Shown piece after piece: positions 5,540-6,102 of a stretch of DNA of 6,102 nt; position 1 is the stretch's first letter, and each line of letters starts with the position of its first letter. Both the position numbers and the translations under genes were made by a program. Source of the DNA: Patescibacteria group bacterium. GTDB taxonomy: Bacteria; Patescibacteriota; Minisyncoccia; Minisyncoccales; S141-161. The stretch spans positions 1-6,102 of the forward strand of contig WFWQ01000026.1 in the NCBI GenBank assembly GCA_015491015.1. The letters are read 5' to 3'. Under the pieces are notes generated by a model, which saw only the letters and a program-made list of their open reading frames with translations, was not told the DNA's origin and did no database searches.

Positions 5540-6102
5540 ATGCAAGATCCTTATAAAGTTAGAGAAGTAGAGTTTTTAGGGTGTAAGATAGACTTGTCTT
5601 TGAAACCTTTCATTCCTCGGCCTGAAACCGAAGAGATGACTTTGTGTGCTATTCAAGAGATAAAAGAAGACATAGCCAAGAAAAAGTTGAACAAAGTTTT
5701 CTGCTTAGATTTGTTTGCAGGTTCAGGGTGTATTGGAATAGCAATTTTAAAGCATATCAAAGAAGCTTTTGTTGATTTTGGAGAGGTTGAATCAAGATTT
5801 TTAAAACAAATTGTAATTAACTTGAAATTAAATCAAGTTCCAGAAGAAAGGTATGGGATTTTAAAGACTAATTTGTTTTCTAAAGTTTCTTTTAAGTATC
5901 ACTACATTTTGGCTAACCCTCCGTATGTAGCTTTGAAAAGGATTAAAGAAGTTCAACCTGAGGTTTTGTTTTTTGAGCCTCAAATAGCTTTATTTGGAGG
6001 AGAAGATGGTTTAAGATATATTAAAGCCTTTTTATTTTCGGCTAAAAATTTTTTACTTAAAGAAGGGAAGATCTTTTTAGAGATAGACCCTTTACTTAAA
6101 GA
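5540..6102 (+). CDS. prmC: Peptide chain release factor glutamine methyltransferase (PrmC/HemK family), 3'-truncated by the window edge
   Basis: PrmC methylates the Gln of the GGQ motif in release factors RF1 and RF2, using S-adenosylmethionine. The frame is open from ATG 5540 to the window end (187 full codons). Visible marks are FIPRPETE (residues 24-31, typical of HemK/PrmC), SAM-binding motif I DLFAGSGCIGI (57-67), the catalytic NPPY (126-129) and EPQIALFGGEDGL (146-158), then the strand FLEID near the edge. The usual N-terminal helical domain of about 70-90 residues, which contacts the release factor, is missing: the protein begins just before the RPETE region. No in-frame extension is possible because the structured RNA lies directly upstream. 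Short HemK forms occur in reduced genomes (family knowledge from memory). No Shine-Dalgarno or separate promoter is visible in the 14 bases after the terminator, so expression probably depends on read-through. A different protein or N5-glutamine substrate cannot be excluded. Confidence 0.9.
   Translation, partial: MQDPYKVREVEFLGCKIDLSLKPFIPRPETEEMTLCAIQEIKEDIAKKKLNKVFCLDLFAGSGCIGIAILKHIKEAFVDFGEVESRFLKQIVINLKLNQVPEERYGILKTNLFSKVSFKYHYILANPPYVALKRIKEVQPEVLFFEPQIALFGGEDGLRYIKAFLFSAKNFLLKEGKIFLEIDPLLK

Noticed and set aside
1..6102. UGA recoded as glycine (as in Gracilibacteria/SR1)
   Set aside because: All genes read through at normal length without in-frame UGA codons; nothing requires recoding, although UGA is also not used as a stop in this small sample.

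Overview
The window looks like a chromosomal segment from an AT-rich bacterium with compact intergenic spacing, most likely a member of the Candidate Phyla Radiation (Patescibacteria, Parcubacteria-like). The taxonomic call is an inference. It rests on the gene content, a short PrmC/HemK without its usual N-terminal domain, the absence of rplA after rplK, and a secreted protein that begins with a 'PPxGNVxxPLN' segment that I associate from memory with Parcubacteria exported proteins. No rRNA is present to confirm it. All seven genes lie on the + strand, and the standard code reads through without problems (stops used: TAA five times, TAG once).

Layout. (1) Positions 1-431 hold the 3' part of greA (transcript cleavage factor), cut at its 5' end by the window edge. 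(2) A sigma70-like promoter (438-467) drives a two-gene unit: a 997-residue exported protein with seven Asp-box (BNR) repeats (497-3490), and ten bases later a 193-residue membrane-anchored protein of unknown function (3501-4082). (3) A second strong promoter (4100-4129), followed at once by a small GC-rich hairpin at the predicted RNA 5' end, drives the tight secE-nusG-rplK operon (4174-5350). (4) A third promoter (5355-5384) sits a few bases after the rplK stop and drives a structured RNA of about 135 nt (5391-5525). This RNA is closed by a perfect 12-bp stem whose 3' arm runs into a T-tract and so doubles as terminator. (5) Fourteen bases later a short prmC/hemK begins (5540) and runs off the right edge.

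Functionally, most of the window is information-processing machinery: GreA and NusG act on elongating RNA polymerase, SecE is in the translocon, L11 is in the ribosomal GTPase centre, and PrmC modifies release factors. The surface-protein pair is an accessory insert between the greA and secE units. The three promoters share one architecture (TTGACa/t, 18-nt spacer, TAwAAT). Of the six visible gene starts, only secE shows a recognisable Shine-Dalgarno element.

The most interesting object is the structured RNA between rplK and prmC. Its overall shape (long interrupted closing stem, internal bubble, apical hairpin, own promoter) resembles 6S RNA, but it is short and I cannot assign it with certainty. 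A leader/attenuator of prmC is the main rival explanation. It also contains a perfect 7-bp alternative pairing that is mutually exclusive with the main fold.
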